Positions 9,073-17,315 of a stretch of 64,000 nt of DNA are shown piece after piece. The number at the start of each line of letters is the position of its first letter. The first letter of the stretch is position 1. This DNA is from Peptacetobacter sp900550335 (GTDB taxonomy: Bacteria; Bacillota; Clostridia; Peptostreptococcales; Peptostreptococcaceae), in NCBI RefSeq assembly GCF_047528295.1, contig NZ_CP180001.1, forward strand, positions 434,001 through 498,000, read 5' to 3'. The translations under genes were made by a program, and so were the position numbers. Under the pieces are notes generated by a model. That model ran no database searches. It was not told where the DNA came from and was given only the letters and a program-made list of their open reading frames with translations.

Positions 9073-9107
9073 ATAAAAAAGAGTGCTGTAAAAAAACAAC
9101 ACCCTTT
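9073..9107 (-). terminator. Terminator of the CWB2 protein gene
   Basis: On the minus strand AAAGGGTGTTG pairs with CAGCACTCTTT (two G-U pairs), followed by a T tract, a few bases after the stop codon. Confidence 0.8.
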
Positions 9108-9113
9108 ATATTA

Positions 9114-10328
9114 TTATACCTGTCTTAAAGTATCTTTCTTTTTATCATATTTATATATTTTTCCATTCTCTTTATTTACAAGGTAATAACTACGGCTATT
9201 GTCATTTTCATCTACTCCCCAATATGCTTTATAATCTACAACCTTATATAATCCAAATGGATAGTAATTCTTTTCAAAATCTTTTATACGTTTACTATTC
9301 CGCATAGGAGTTATAGGATACTCTTCTCTTCCAAAAATATAATCATATTTTTTAACTTTAGTTTTTTTATGTAAAGTATCCAAGTATTTATCTGTTCCAT
9401 ATCTAGCATGTACTGCCAAGTTGTGTAACGTCATACTTCTCTTATCATCTGGAAAATATGCTGAACTAAAATGTCTTCCTATAAACATTCCTTTATAACT
9501 ATTTTCTGTAATTAATACTGGTTGATCATACCCATAATTAGATGCCATAATAGCTATTCCTAATCTTTCATTAATTCCATCTACCGGACAAATATTTGTT
9601 TCTTTGAAGTGTTTTATTATAGCTTCATTAGTTCTAAATCTATCTTTTCCAGCTAGTCTTTTTGCATTTAAACTATTCACTAATGAATCTGATAAAACAG
9701 CTGTTCCACCTATAGCATATACTTTTTTCCCTTTTGTATTATAGTTTAATGTTTTTCCATCTTTTGAAAGAATTATCGGCATTTTTCTTAGTTTGGATTG
9801 AAATGCTATACTTACAGCATCTGCATCTCCTTTGAAGCCTCTTGCAACAGCATATTCTTTAACTTCACTAATTTTACTTATTTCATCAGCTATTTTAAAA
9901 CTAGTTTCTATTCTATCCTTTCCTTCTATTCTCTTACATTCATATCCTAGAGATTCTAGTTCATTTTTATATTTATCTGATATTGCCTTTACTCCACCTA
10001 TAATATATACATTTTTTAAATTTCTATTATTCTTTTTTAGAGACTTATCTAAATTTTTAGCAGATAAATTACTTTCATCTATTGGAATAAATAATCCTTC
10101 AGTTGCTCCAACTAATCCACTAGCACATAAACCATCGGATGTTAGAGAGTTTTCATTTACTAATATAACTGATTTATATTTTTTACCATATTCATTTTCA
10201 GCCTCTTGTTTTGCTAGTTCTCTTATATATTCTCTATCACCTTTTGTCAAAGCATGAATTGGCGTTGAGAAACTTGGAATAATCATCATTCCAGCTAATA
10301 AAAATGAAATTACTTTTTTCTTATTCAT
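9114..10328 (-). CDS. Secreted cell-wall protein with CWB2 repeats
   Basis: 404 aa with a signal peptide (MNKKKVISFLLAGMMIIPSFSTPIHA, cleavage likely after HA). About two to three cell-wall-binding repeat 2 units follow (residues about 50-260), with hallmark segments VYIIGGVKAISD, RIEGKDRIETS, VYAIGGTAVLSD and RLAGKDRFRTNEAI. In C. difficile such repeats bind the anionic polymer PS-II and hold S-layer-associated proteins. The C-terminal 140 residues, with FSSAYFPDDKRSMTLHNLAVHARYG, are basic and match no domain I know. A strong AAGGAGGTAA site precedes the ATG. It has its own terminator and is divergent from the lipoprotein pair. Confidence 0.88.
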   Translation of the reverse strand: MNKKKVISFLLAGMMIIPSFSTPIHALTKGDREYIRELAKQEAENEYGKKYKSVILVNENSLTSDGLCASGLVGATEGLFIPIDESNLSAKNLDKSLKKNNRNLKNVYIIGGVKAISDKYKNELESLGYECKRIEGKDRIETSFKIADEISKISEVKEYAVARGFKGDADAVSIAFQSKLRKMPIILSKDGKTLNYNTKGKKVYAIGGTAVLSDSLVNSLNAKRLAGKDRFRTNEAIIKHFKETNICPVDGINERLGIAIMASNYGYDQPVLITENSYKGMFIGRHFSSAYFPDDKRSMTLHNLAVHARYGTDKYLDTLHKKTKVKKYDYIFGREEYPITPMRNSKRIKDFEKNYYPFGLYKVVDYKAYWGVDENDNSRSYYLVNKENGKIYKYDKKKDTLRQV

Positions 10329-10469
10329 ATCTATTACCTCCTTTTTATTTTAATTTAAATATAGCATATAAAATTTTCTTCTTCAATGTTTATAGTAATT
10401 TAGTTTGAAATTAAATATTTTATATGATAACCTTAAATTACAATATTATTACAAATAGAGGTGATTCTT

Positions 10470-11681
10470 GTGTTTAAAAAGTTTGTTTCAATTTCTCTTG
10501 CTGCTCTTTTGGCATTTAATCTTTCTGCTTGTGCATCAAAAAATATTTCTAAAGGTTCAAAGAAATCTTCCTCACAAAATCAGAGTTCTTCTAATGATAA
10601 TTATCCTGACTGTGAGTCTATTGATTTTTCAAATGTAAGTTATAATGACTATGGTGGTTTTAATGGTATTACTTTTGATATACCAGATTTTTTAGAGTAT
10701 ACTTCTGATTCTTTAGATGATAACAAAGTCGAATTTTTTACTGCTAACAAGTCTTGCTATATGAGTGTAGAATATGCAGGAAAGATTTCTGATTTTAAAA
10801 CTATTTATGACAAGGATTTAGCTAATTCTAAAAATGTTGGATTTAATGTATTTGAGGACTATGAATACAGAATTTCCGGAGATGATGGAAAAACTGTATA
10901 CTACAAATGTTCTATTATATTTGAAGGTGTAGATGGATACTATCTTCAAAATTTATTGATGGTCTATCCTAAAAAATATGAAAAAGAATTTGATCCAATA
11001 GTTACTAGAGTTTATCATAGTTTTGTTAAATATGCAGGTCCTGATGAATTTATTGAAGAAGAAAAAAGTCAATCAAATCTTCCTAGCTTAGATGGGAAAG
11101 ATAAGATTTTGTCTATTTCAGATGAAGAGCAGATGGAGTTTTTAGGAGATTATGATAAAAACAAAAATTATAATATAGACTACTGCTCTATTATAGGAAA
11201 AAATGTATATGGAACTTCTCATATTGATGGAGATTTTGGATATAATACAGTTAATATACCTGGTTGCTCTGTAAAATATCCTGATTTTCTGCAATTCTTA
11301 ATGGTTCCTGATGCCAAATACGGAATTAATTTTAGAACTAATGAAAATGAAGCTGGCTTTGCTGAGTTTTCTGTTATCTCTACAGAAAATTTAGAACCAG
11401 CTGAATGTCCTAATGCGGTCGCTTTCTTTAATAAATATTGTTCAGATAATAAATATTCAAATATCATAAAAAAAGAGCTTTCAGATAATTTCCTTTATAT
11501 AATAGAAGCTGGTTCTCAACCACGTTCTCATGTTTCTATGAAAATTCACTACATAGATGAAAATGAAAATGATTATGTTTCACTTTCTGTTGAACCAGAT
11601 TTTTATTATAATAATGAAAAAATGTTCTTAGATATTTTTGAAAACATAAAAGCATCATTTAGACATAACGGTGGGCTTTAG
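10470..11681 (+). CDS. Lipoprotein of unknown function, first of a tandem pair
   Basis: 403 aa from a GTG start at 10470. A GTG nine bases upstream (10461) lies inside the Shine-Dalgarno AGAGGTGAT, so the downstream start is preferred. A lipoprotein signal ends in the lipobox LSAC (cysteine near residue 21), then a Ser/Lys-rich linker. The mature part seems to hold two copies of one domain: each half has a Y-x-x-V/G-I-x-x-x-(Y)PDFL segment, a central Y/SMKI strand, and an end like FDxI...I..SF. The next gene is a clear paralog. I recognise no family; PsbP-like or ligand-binding folds are possible but unsupported. Confidence 0.8.
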   Translation: MFKKFVSISLAALLAFNLSACASKNISKGSKKSSSQNQSSSNDNYPDCESIDFSNVSYNDYGGFNGITFDIPDFLEYTSDSLDDNKVEFFTANKSCYMSVEYAGKISDFKTIYDKDLANSKNVGFNVFEDYEYRISGDDGKTVYYKCSIIFEGVDGYYLQNLLMVYPKKYEKEFDPIVTRVYHSFVKYAGPDEFIEEEKSQSNLPSLDGKDKILSISDEEQMEFLGDYDKNKNYNIDYCSIIGKNVYGTSHIDGDFGYNTVNIPGCSVKYPDFLQFLMVPDAKYGINFRTNENEAGFAEFSVISTENLEPAECPNAVAFFNKYCSDNKYSNIIKKELSDNFLYIIEAGSQPRSHVSMKIHYIDENENDYVSLSVEPDFYYNNEKMFLDIFENIKASFRHNGGL

Positions 11682-11691
11682 GAGGTAGATT

Positions 11692-12882
11692 ATGAAATAT
11701 TTGAAAAAATTTTCAGTATTAACTCTTTGTTTTGCATTATCTTTTAATCTAGTAGCTTGCAAAAGTAAAGATATTAAAAAATCTGATGTCTCTAATTCTG
11801 TTGAATCTTGTGATAATATAGATTTTTCTAATGTTGATTACAATAGTTATACTTTTGAAGGCGTAACCTTTAATTATCCTAGTTTTTTAGGAGTTTCTAA
11901 GGAAGGTGATGATTATATTGCTTTAGCTACTCAAGATAATTCAGTATCTTTAAAGGTATATAAGGAAAAGCCTGGAACAAATTTTAGAAATCTTTATAAT
12001 TATGATATGTCGAGTCTAAAAAATATTAATTATGATAGTTATAAGGATATTCGTTTTAGTGTATCTGGAACTAATAATAATTTTGAATATTATAAGTCTA
12101 GTATTCTTTTGGGAAGTGATATTTTTAGTTTTATGATGATTTATCCTATAGAATATTTAGATGAGTTTGATAGTATAGTTACAAATGTTTATAAAGCTTT
12201 TGTAGCTAATTTGGATAATAATATCCAGAATAATAATGTATCAGAAAATAACTCTAATAATGATACTATTTCTAACAACAGATTGCAAGTTGCTACAATT
12301 GAGGCTAGAGAGCCTGGGGAATACGCACCTTACCCTACAAATCTAATTCTTTTAGGTGATTATGTTAAGGGAAAAGATTATGACCTTCAATATTGCAAAA
12401 TTTTAGGTAAAAATATAATAAACGATAAAACTATTGATGATCCAATTACTTATAATAAGGTCTATCATGAGTGTGGAAGTATTAACTACCCTGATTTTAT
12501 GCTACCAGGTCTTGTTCCTGGTAATGGTAAAAATATTGACTTTATTTCTCGTGATGAACAATTTTATGTAAATATGGGGTATAGTTTTAATCAAGTTATA
12601 GAAGATTTTACCGCTGAATCTTATTTAAACTATTTAAGCTCTTTATCAGAAACAATATACAGTAAAATAAATGGTAAAAAATTATATATAGCTCAAAGAA
12701 GCTCTGAAAATCCAGATAAAATTTATCTATCTTGTTACCTAGTAGATGAGCTTGTTATATTTAATTTTAGCTTATCATTTACATCTAGTTATTATCACTC
12801 TCATAAGGATAGAATAGATTCTATTTTTGAAGAAATGGATAAAACTTTTGCTCCAGTTGACCAAAGCTATTTTGTTTCTTAA
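11692..12882 (+). CDS. Lipoprotein of unknown function, second of a tandem pair
   Basis: 396 aa with a lipoprotein signal ending in NLVAC (cysteine 23). It starts 10 bases after its paralog with a strong AGGAGGTAG site. Shared segments include NIDFSNVDYNSY, GVTFNYPSF, LGDYVKGKDYDLQYCKILGKN and SINYPDFMLPGLVPGNGKNIDF. An Asn/Ser-rich linker (residues about 175-195) separates two similar halves. The pair probably arose by domain duplication followed by gene duplication and should be co-transcribed, ending at 12895-12944. No function can be assigned; a surface role near the divergent cell-wall protein is inference only. Confidence 0.8.
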   Translation: MKYLKKFSVLTLCFALSFNLVACKSKDIKKSDVSNSVESCDNIDFSNVDYNSYTFEGVTFNYPSFLGVSKEGDDYIALATQDNSVSLKVYKEKPGTNFRNLYNYDMSSLKNINYDSYKDIRFSVSGTNNNFEYYKSSILLGSDIFSFMMIYPIEYLDEFDSIVTNVYKAFVANLDNNIQNNNVSENNSNNDTISNNRLQVATIEAREPGEYAPYPTNLILLGDYVKGKDYDLQYCKILGKNIINDKTIDDPITYNKVYHECGSINYPDFMLPGLVPGNGKNIDFISRDEQFYVNMGYSFNQVIEDFTAESYLNYLSSLSETIYSKINGKKLYIAQRSSENPDKIYLSCYLVDELVIFNFSLSFTSSYYHSHKDRIDSIFEEMDKTFAPVDQSYFVS

Positions 12883-12894
12883 AATATAAAATTT

Positions 12895-12944
12895 AAACCA
12901 CCATTATCCACTATTATAATTTAGTAGATTATGGTGGTTTTTTA
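12895..12944 (+). terminator. Terminator of the lipoprotein pair
   Basis: AAACCACCAT pairs with ATGGTGGTTT, with further pairing of CTACTA inside, followed by TTTTATTT. Confidence 0.88.
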
Positions 12945-12999
12945 TTTATCTTTATATCTATTTTTTAATTATTACTTTTCTAAAAAACTCATAATAGTA

Positions 13000-14145
13000 T
13001 TATCTCAATCTCTTAAAGAAACTTCCTAACATACCCGCACACTCTTCTTCTAACACCCCATACTTGTATTCAACCTTAGAATCTTCAAAATACTCCTTCT
13101 TAAAGTCAGACTGTTTCTCTATCTTGGCATTCTTTACCCTCTTAGCTCCTATGACAACTTCTCTGATTCTCGAATTTACAATAGCTCCACAACACATTAT
13201 ACATGGCTCCATAGTTACATACATCTTGCAGCCAAACAATCTCCATCCTTTTAACTTCTTAGCAGCATTCTTTATCGCAAGTATTTCAGAGTGTGCAGTT
13301 GCATCTTTTAAATGCTCAGTTAAATTATGTCCTCTTCCTATTATCTCTCCATCTTTTACAATTATCGCACCAATTGGAGTTTCTTCTTTATCATAGGCCT
13401 TCTTAGCTTCTCTAAGTGCCTCCATCATAAAATACTCGTCATCCCTCATTCCTGTAACCATTCTTACATACTGGCGATCATACTCGCAGAAATCCTCTGT
13501 ATTTATAAGGAATTTATCACCTACTGCATATTCTTTCATTCCCTTCTGATTAGACACAGCTACAACTTCAGCTTCAACGGTTTCAGTTATTCCAAACACA
13601 CATTTTTTATACTCTTCTTCATTCATTCTTACAACTTTTGCAACTTCTTTGTTAGGATTAAATTCTGTATCTTTATCTACCTTATATCTATATACCTCAC
13701 AAATTTCATTATCTATAAAATCTCCGTCCACTATATTTTCAAAAATCTCATTGATAAACGAAATATTTTCTTCTTTAGCCACTATCCCAGCTTCTTCTGA
13801 GATTTCTCTTTTAAGTGCTTCAAATACATCCTCTCCAGAATCTATATGCCCACCGACCATCACACCGTATAACCCTGGGTAACTTTTATACATCGCTCTT
13901 TGTTGGAAATAGCAGTATTTTCCATCTTCTGTATCTTCTTCAAACCAACAGTGAACTACCTTATGTATATGTCCCTTTTCGTGAATTTCTCCTCTTGTAG
14001 CAGTTCCAATCTTTTCAAAATCTTTGTTGTATATGTCTAAAATCTCTTTGTTTATTATCTCATCTTCTCTATTTTTAACTATTTCTACTTCTTTATCCTT
14101 TGCTCGATTGCTCATATCAAAAGATATTATTTTAGATTTATTCAA
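13000..14145 (-). CDS. tadA: Fusion of a Nudix hydrolase and tRNA adenosine deaminase TadA
   Basis: 381 aa, twice the usual TadA size. Residues about 38-225 are an IDI/YfcD-like Nudix domain with a complete Nudix box (starts GHIDSGE, residues about 99-121, ending REISEEAGI). Residues about 235-381 are a cytidine-deaminase-fold TadA domain with HSE (zinc His and catalytic Glu; HAE is usual) and PCIMC zinc ligands. TadA converts A34 to inosine in tRNA-Arg(ACG), needed to read CGN codons. The reading frame is continuous across the junction. The Nudix substrate is unknown. The upstream region has four DnaA-box-like sequences. No separate tadA occurs in the window. Confidence 0.9.
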   Translation of the reverse strand: MNKSKIISFDMSNRAKDKEVEIVKNREDEIINKEILDIYNKDFEKIGTATRGEIHEKGHIHKVVHCWFEEDTEDGKYCYFQQRAMYKSYPGLYGVMVGGHIDSGEDVFEALKREISEEAGIVAKEENISFINEIFENIVDGDFIDNEICEVYRYKVDKDTEFNPNKEVAKVVRMNEEEYKKCVFGITETVEAEVVAVSNQKGMKEYAVGDKFLINTEDFCEYDRQYVRMVTGMRDDEYFMMEALREAKKAYDKEETPIGAIIVKDGEIIGRGHNLTEHLKDATAHSEILAIKNAAKKLKGWRLFGCKMYVTMEPCIMCCGAIVNSRIREVVIGAKRVKNAKIEKQSDFKKEYFEDSKVEYKYGVLEEECAGMLGSFFKRLR

Positions 14146-14346
14146 TTCTATCCACAGCCTTTCTTGTTTATATTTTTAAAAACACAGAAATTTTATCCAC
14201 TTATCCACTATTTTTACTTGGATATTTAATTTTTTCTATTATTTTAGTACTTTTTAACTACATATTCATACACTTTTAACTAATCATATAATCTAGCTTA
14301 GTTTAAATTTAATGTTATTTCAATACCTATTGTGGATTAATTTATA
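14146..14346. promoter_or_regulatory. Region upstream of tadA with DnaA-box-like motifs
   Basis: Within 200 bases are CTATCCACA (14148-14156), TTATCCACT twice in direct repeat (14193-14201 and 14201-14209, sharing one base) and TGTGGATTA (14331-14339). All are within one mismatch of TTATCCACA. The rest of the 545-base gap (14146-14690) is AT-rich; it also holds the hairpin at 14347-14384 and no convincing ORF. The motif may regulate tadA or titrate DnaA; it may also be chance in AT-rich DNA. Confidence 0.4.
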
Positions 14347-14384
14347 TTTAAAAAGAGATGCTATAATTTATATAACATCTCTTT
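14347..14384 (-). terminator. Hairpin, probable terminator of the ABC transporter operon
   Basis: AAAGAGATG (14352-14360) pairs perfectly with CATCTCTTT (14376-14384). On the minus strand it is followed by TTTTTAAAT. It lies about 300 bases beyond the ABC ATPase stop, and no nearer terminator is obvious. Confidence 0.6.
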
Positions 14385-14690
14385 AATTCCTATTTATTAA
14401 TATTTTCTAAAAAATTATAATTAAAAATGTACATCATATTAATTAATTTAATGCAATAAACATAGTAAATTATTTAAAATTAACAATATCTATTTTACGT
14501 TTTCATACTTTATTTTATTAAATTTCTAAATTCATTTAGTGTAAAATATTTCCTCAATACTTTTTACTAAATTTATAGCATTACAAAACACACATATAAA
14601 ATTTTTTATATATGAATTTATAGGTATATAATCAATTACTTCTATTAAAAAAATTCTTCTCATTTTTTATTCTGATGCTAATTATATCCT

Positions 14691-15437
14691 CTAAACTATC
14701 TCCTCCGGCTTAACAATATTTAAAAATTGAATCAATCTAGGATTTGTTGGGTTTGATAAAATTTGTTCTGGTGTTCCTATTTCAGAAATAGTTCCTTGAT
14801 CCATGAACACAACCTTATTTGCTACATTTCTAGCAAATTCAATTTCATGTGTAACTATAATCATAGTTGTTCCATCATTCGCCAAATTTTTCATTACTGA
14901 AAGAACTTCTCCAACCAACTCCGGATCCAATGCTGATGTTGGTTCATCGAACAGCACAACACTTGGTTCTACAGCAAGCGCACGTGCTATAGCAACACGT
15001 TGTTGTTGTCCTCCTGAAAGTTCAGATGGATAATAATCTTTTCTTTCTTCCATACCAACTTTCTTTAAAAGTTGAATAGCTTTTTTTCTTGATTCTTCTT
15101 TACTTTTCTTATGAACAGTCACTAATGCTTCCATTACATTATCCAATGCTGTCATATTTCTAAATAAATTATAATTTTGAAATACCATTGATAAATGGCT
15201 ACGTAAACTCATAACTTGTTTTTTTGTATATTGAGCTGCATCTATTGTAACATTATCTACTGTAATTTTACCTTTTGAAGGTGTTACAAGATAATTAATA
15301 CATCGAAGAAGAGTTGATTTTCCAGTTCCTGAAGGTCCAATAATAGCAACAACATCTCCTCGCTCAACATCCAAATTGATATCTTTTAATACTTCTGTCG
15401 AATCAAATTTTTTATATAGATGTTCAATATGTATCAT
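14691..15437 (-). CDS. Polar amino-acid ABC transporter ATP-binding protein
   Basis: 248 aa ATPase of the GlnQ/HisP class. Walker A is GPSGTGKST (residues 34-42), the Q-loop FQNYNLF, the signature LSGGQQQRVAIARALA, Walker B VVLFDEPTSALDP and the H-loop VTHE are all intact. It powers uptake through the adjacent permease. It follows the permease by 16 bases and is the last gene of the operon binding protein-permease-ATPase. Confidence 0.95.
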   Translation of the reverse strand: MIHIEHLYKKFDSTEVLKDINLDVERGDVVAIIGPSGTGKSTLLRCINYLVTPSKGKITVDNVTIDAAQYTKKQVMSLRSHLSMVFQNYNLFRNMTALDNVMEALVTVHKKSKEESRKKAIQLLKKVGMEERKDYYPSELSGGQQQRVAIARALAVEPSVVLFDEPTSALDPELVGEVLSVMKNLANDGTTMIIVTHEIEFARNVANKVVFMDQGTISEIGTPEQILSNPTNPRLIQFLNIVKPEEIV

Positions 15438-15453
15438 TGTTTATTCCTTTCAT

Positions 15454-16128
15454 TTAATATTTGCTCATTTTATATTCTAATTTTTTCTGTAAAAATCCAA
15501 GTATAATAGACATAATATAATAAATAATTGCTATATCAAAATATATTTCAAAATAATTAAACTGTCTACTTCCCTCATAAATTCCCATTGCCATCATTTC
15601 AGAAACACCAATTGTAAAAGCAATGGATGTTCCTTTAATTAAATCAATCAGAGAATTAAATAGAGAAGGTAATGCTACTCTCATAGATTGTGGTAAAACA
15701 ATACGACGCATGTATTGTAATTTTGTCATACACAAGGATAATGCTGCTTCTATCTGCCCTCTATCAACCGATTCAAATGCCGCTCGTATAGTTTCACTCA
15801 TATATGCTGCACTATTTAAACTTAAAGTAACAATTGCTGCAACTGTACCAGGTAATTGGGTTAACATAGGGTACATTGTAAAAACACCAAAGTAAATAAG
15901 AAATAACTGTACAATTAATGGAGTTCCTCTAAAGAAAGATACATAAAACTTAGCAATTTGAGACAACACCTTAATATTAAAATATCGTATTGCTGCTATA
16001 ATTAATCCAAGTACAAACGCTATAACTAATGAAACAATTGCTAAAAACAATGTCATTTGTGTCGCTTTCAATAATAAAGGCATCGTTTCAATCATAAATT
16101 CAATATCCAAATTTTCAAACATAGACAT
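15454..16128 (-). CDS. Amino-acid ABC transporter permease (HisM type)
   Basis: 224 aa membrane protein with an N-terminal HisM/GlnP-type TM region, about five helices, and the conserved EAA loop for ATPase contact (residues about 130-160, ...GQIEAALSLCMT...). SFFRGTPLIVQLFLIYFG is the classic family signature. One gene serves as a homodimer in such systems. It is separated from the upstream binding-protein gene by a hairpin that should reduce its expression relative to that of the binding protein. Confidence 0.95.
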   Translation of the reverse strand: MSMFENLDIEFMIETMPLLLKATQMTLFLAIVSLVIAFVLGLIIAAIRYFNIKVLSQIAKFYVSFFRGTPLIVQLFLIYFGVFTMYPMLTQLPGTVAAIVTLSLNSAAYMSETIRAAFESVDRGQIEAALSLCMTKLQYMRRIVLPQSMRVALPSLFNSLIDLIKGTSIAFTIGVSEMMAMGIYEGSRQFNYFEIYFDIAIIYYIMSIILGFLQKKLEYKMSKY

Positions 16129-16150
16129 AGTTGTTCACACCCTTTTCATA

Positions 16151-16187
16151 TAAAAAACGGAGGACTGTTGCTAGCCACTCCGTTTTA
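16151..16187 (-). terminator. Intra-operon terminator/attenuator between binding protein and permease
   Basis: On the minus strand AAAACGGAG pairs with CTCCGTTTT, followed by TTTTTTA. It lies just after the binding-protein stop and 22 bases before the permease start. Such hairpins commonly give excess binding protein. Confidence 0.8.
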
Positions 16188-16204
16188 TTTCTTTTATATA
16201 ATAT

Positions 16205-17041
16205 TTACTTATTATCAGGATTAACAGTAACATCATCACCGAACCATTTAACTGCTAGTTCAGCAAGACTTCCATCTTCCTTCATTTCCTTAATTGTCTT
16301 GTTAGCCATTTCAAGTAATTCTTTATTTTTTCCTTTTAGAATTGGGAAAATATCTGTTTCTGTAATTCCATTATATCCTGTTACTTTTAAGCCAGTTACA
16401 TCTCCTTTTTTAATAAGATATAATCCCTGAGGACGAGAAACACCTGTTGCATCTAATCTTCCAACTTCAATATCTTTATAAGCTGCAGTTACATTTGAAT
16501 ATACAACCTGCTCAATTTTTCCTTCTGGATCAGCAGCATTATACATATCAATATCTACTCCACCAGCAATTACACCAACTTTTTTCCCATAAAGATCTTC
16601 TATTGTATTGACATCTTCTGAATCTTCTTTTACAAACCATGCTCCTGGACTATACATATATGGTTCAGTAAAATCATACTTTTCTGCACGCTCTTCTGTA
16701 GCACTTACTTGACATAAAATTGTATCTATTTTACCTGTATCAAGCATAGTAAAAAGACCTGCTACATCAGATGAAATTGTATATTTTAATTCAAGATTAT
16801 TTCTCTTTGCAATTTCTTTCCAAATATCTACTTCATAACCAACTAATTCATCATTTTCCATATAGTTAAATGGTACATGTGAACCATAGGCACCAATTTG
16901 AACTACTTGTTTTTCCTTATTATTTTCCGCTGCACTTTCGTCTTTCTTAGAAGTGTCCTCTCCACCACATGCTGTTAATCCAACTGTAAGCATTGCAATT
17001 AATCCCATGCTAATAATTTTTTTAAAAAAATTTGTTTTCAT
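16205..17041 (-). CDS. Amino-acid ABC transporter substrate-binding lipoprotein
   Basis: 278 aa from the ATG at 17041; an in-frame ATG 21 bases upstream is less likely because the AGAGAGGAG Shine-Dalgarno sits between them. The signal peptide ends in the lipobox LTAC (Cys 25 by my count), and a family-3 solute-binding domain follows (VVQIGAYGSHVPFNYMENDELVGYEVD... , then DLYGKKVGVIAGG). The substrate is probably a polar amino acid or cystine; the sequence does not settle which. A perfect 12-bp inverted repeat lies about 80 bases upstream. Confidence 0.92.
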   Translation of the reverse strand: MKTNFFKKIISMGLIAMLTVGLTACGGEDTSKKDESAAENNKEKQVVQIGAYGSHVPFNYMENDELVGYEVDIWKEIAKRNNLELKYTISSDVAGLFTMLDTGKIDTILCQVSATEERAEKYDFTEPYMYSPGAWFVKEDSEDVNTIEDLYGKKVGVIAGGVDIDMYNAADPEGKIEQVVYSNVTAAYKDIEVGRLDATGVSRPQGLYLIKKGDVTGLKVTGYNGITETDIFPILKGKNKELLEMANKTIKEMKEDGSLAELAVKWFGDDVTVNPDNK

Positions 17042-17117
17042 TTTATTTCTCCTCTCTCTCAATTAAGTATTAAACATTTTAATTGTAGTTTATATTACAA
17101 AAAATAGCCAATTGTTA

Positions 17118-17149
17118 TTATCTATAAAATTAATTTTTTTTATAGATAA
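17118..17149. promoter_or_regulatory. Perfect 12-bp inverted repeat upstream of the ABC operon
   Basis: TTATCTATAAAA and TTTTATAGATAA are exact reverse complements separated by 8 bases, 77 bases upstream of the binding-protein start. It may be an operator or an RNA hairpin; the T-rich loop and AT-only arms also allow chance in this composition. Confidence 0.45.
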
Positions 17150-17265
17150 ACTCTATTAATATAAATAACAAACAATCTAGTGAATATTTTTAATTTCTCT
17201 CAACTCAATTCTTATTCAAACTTTTTATAGTTTTAATTTATTGTAATTTTCTTAAAAATAAAAAA

Positions 17266-17293
17266 AGAACCACCAATTTCTCGGCAGTTCTTT
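17266..17293 (-). terminator. Terminator of serS
   Basis: On the minus strand AAAGAACTGCC pairs with GGTGGTTCTTT (one G-U and a small mismatch), then a T tract. It lies 23 bases after the serS stop. Confidence 0.82.
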
Positions 17294-17315
17294 ATATACT
17301 ACATTTTAAATTTTA

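Noticed and set aside
13064..14000. Four plus-strand ORFs opposite the Nudix-TadA gene
   Set aside because: They are low-complexity shadows with no good start signals; the minus frame has both enzyme signatures.
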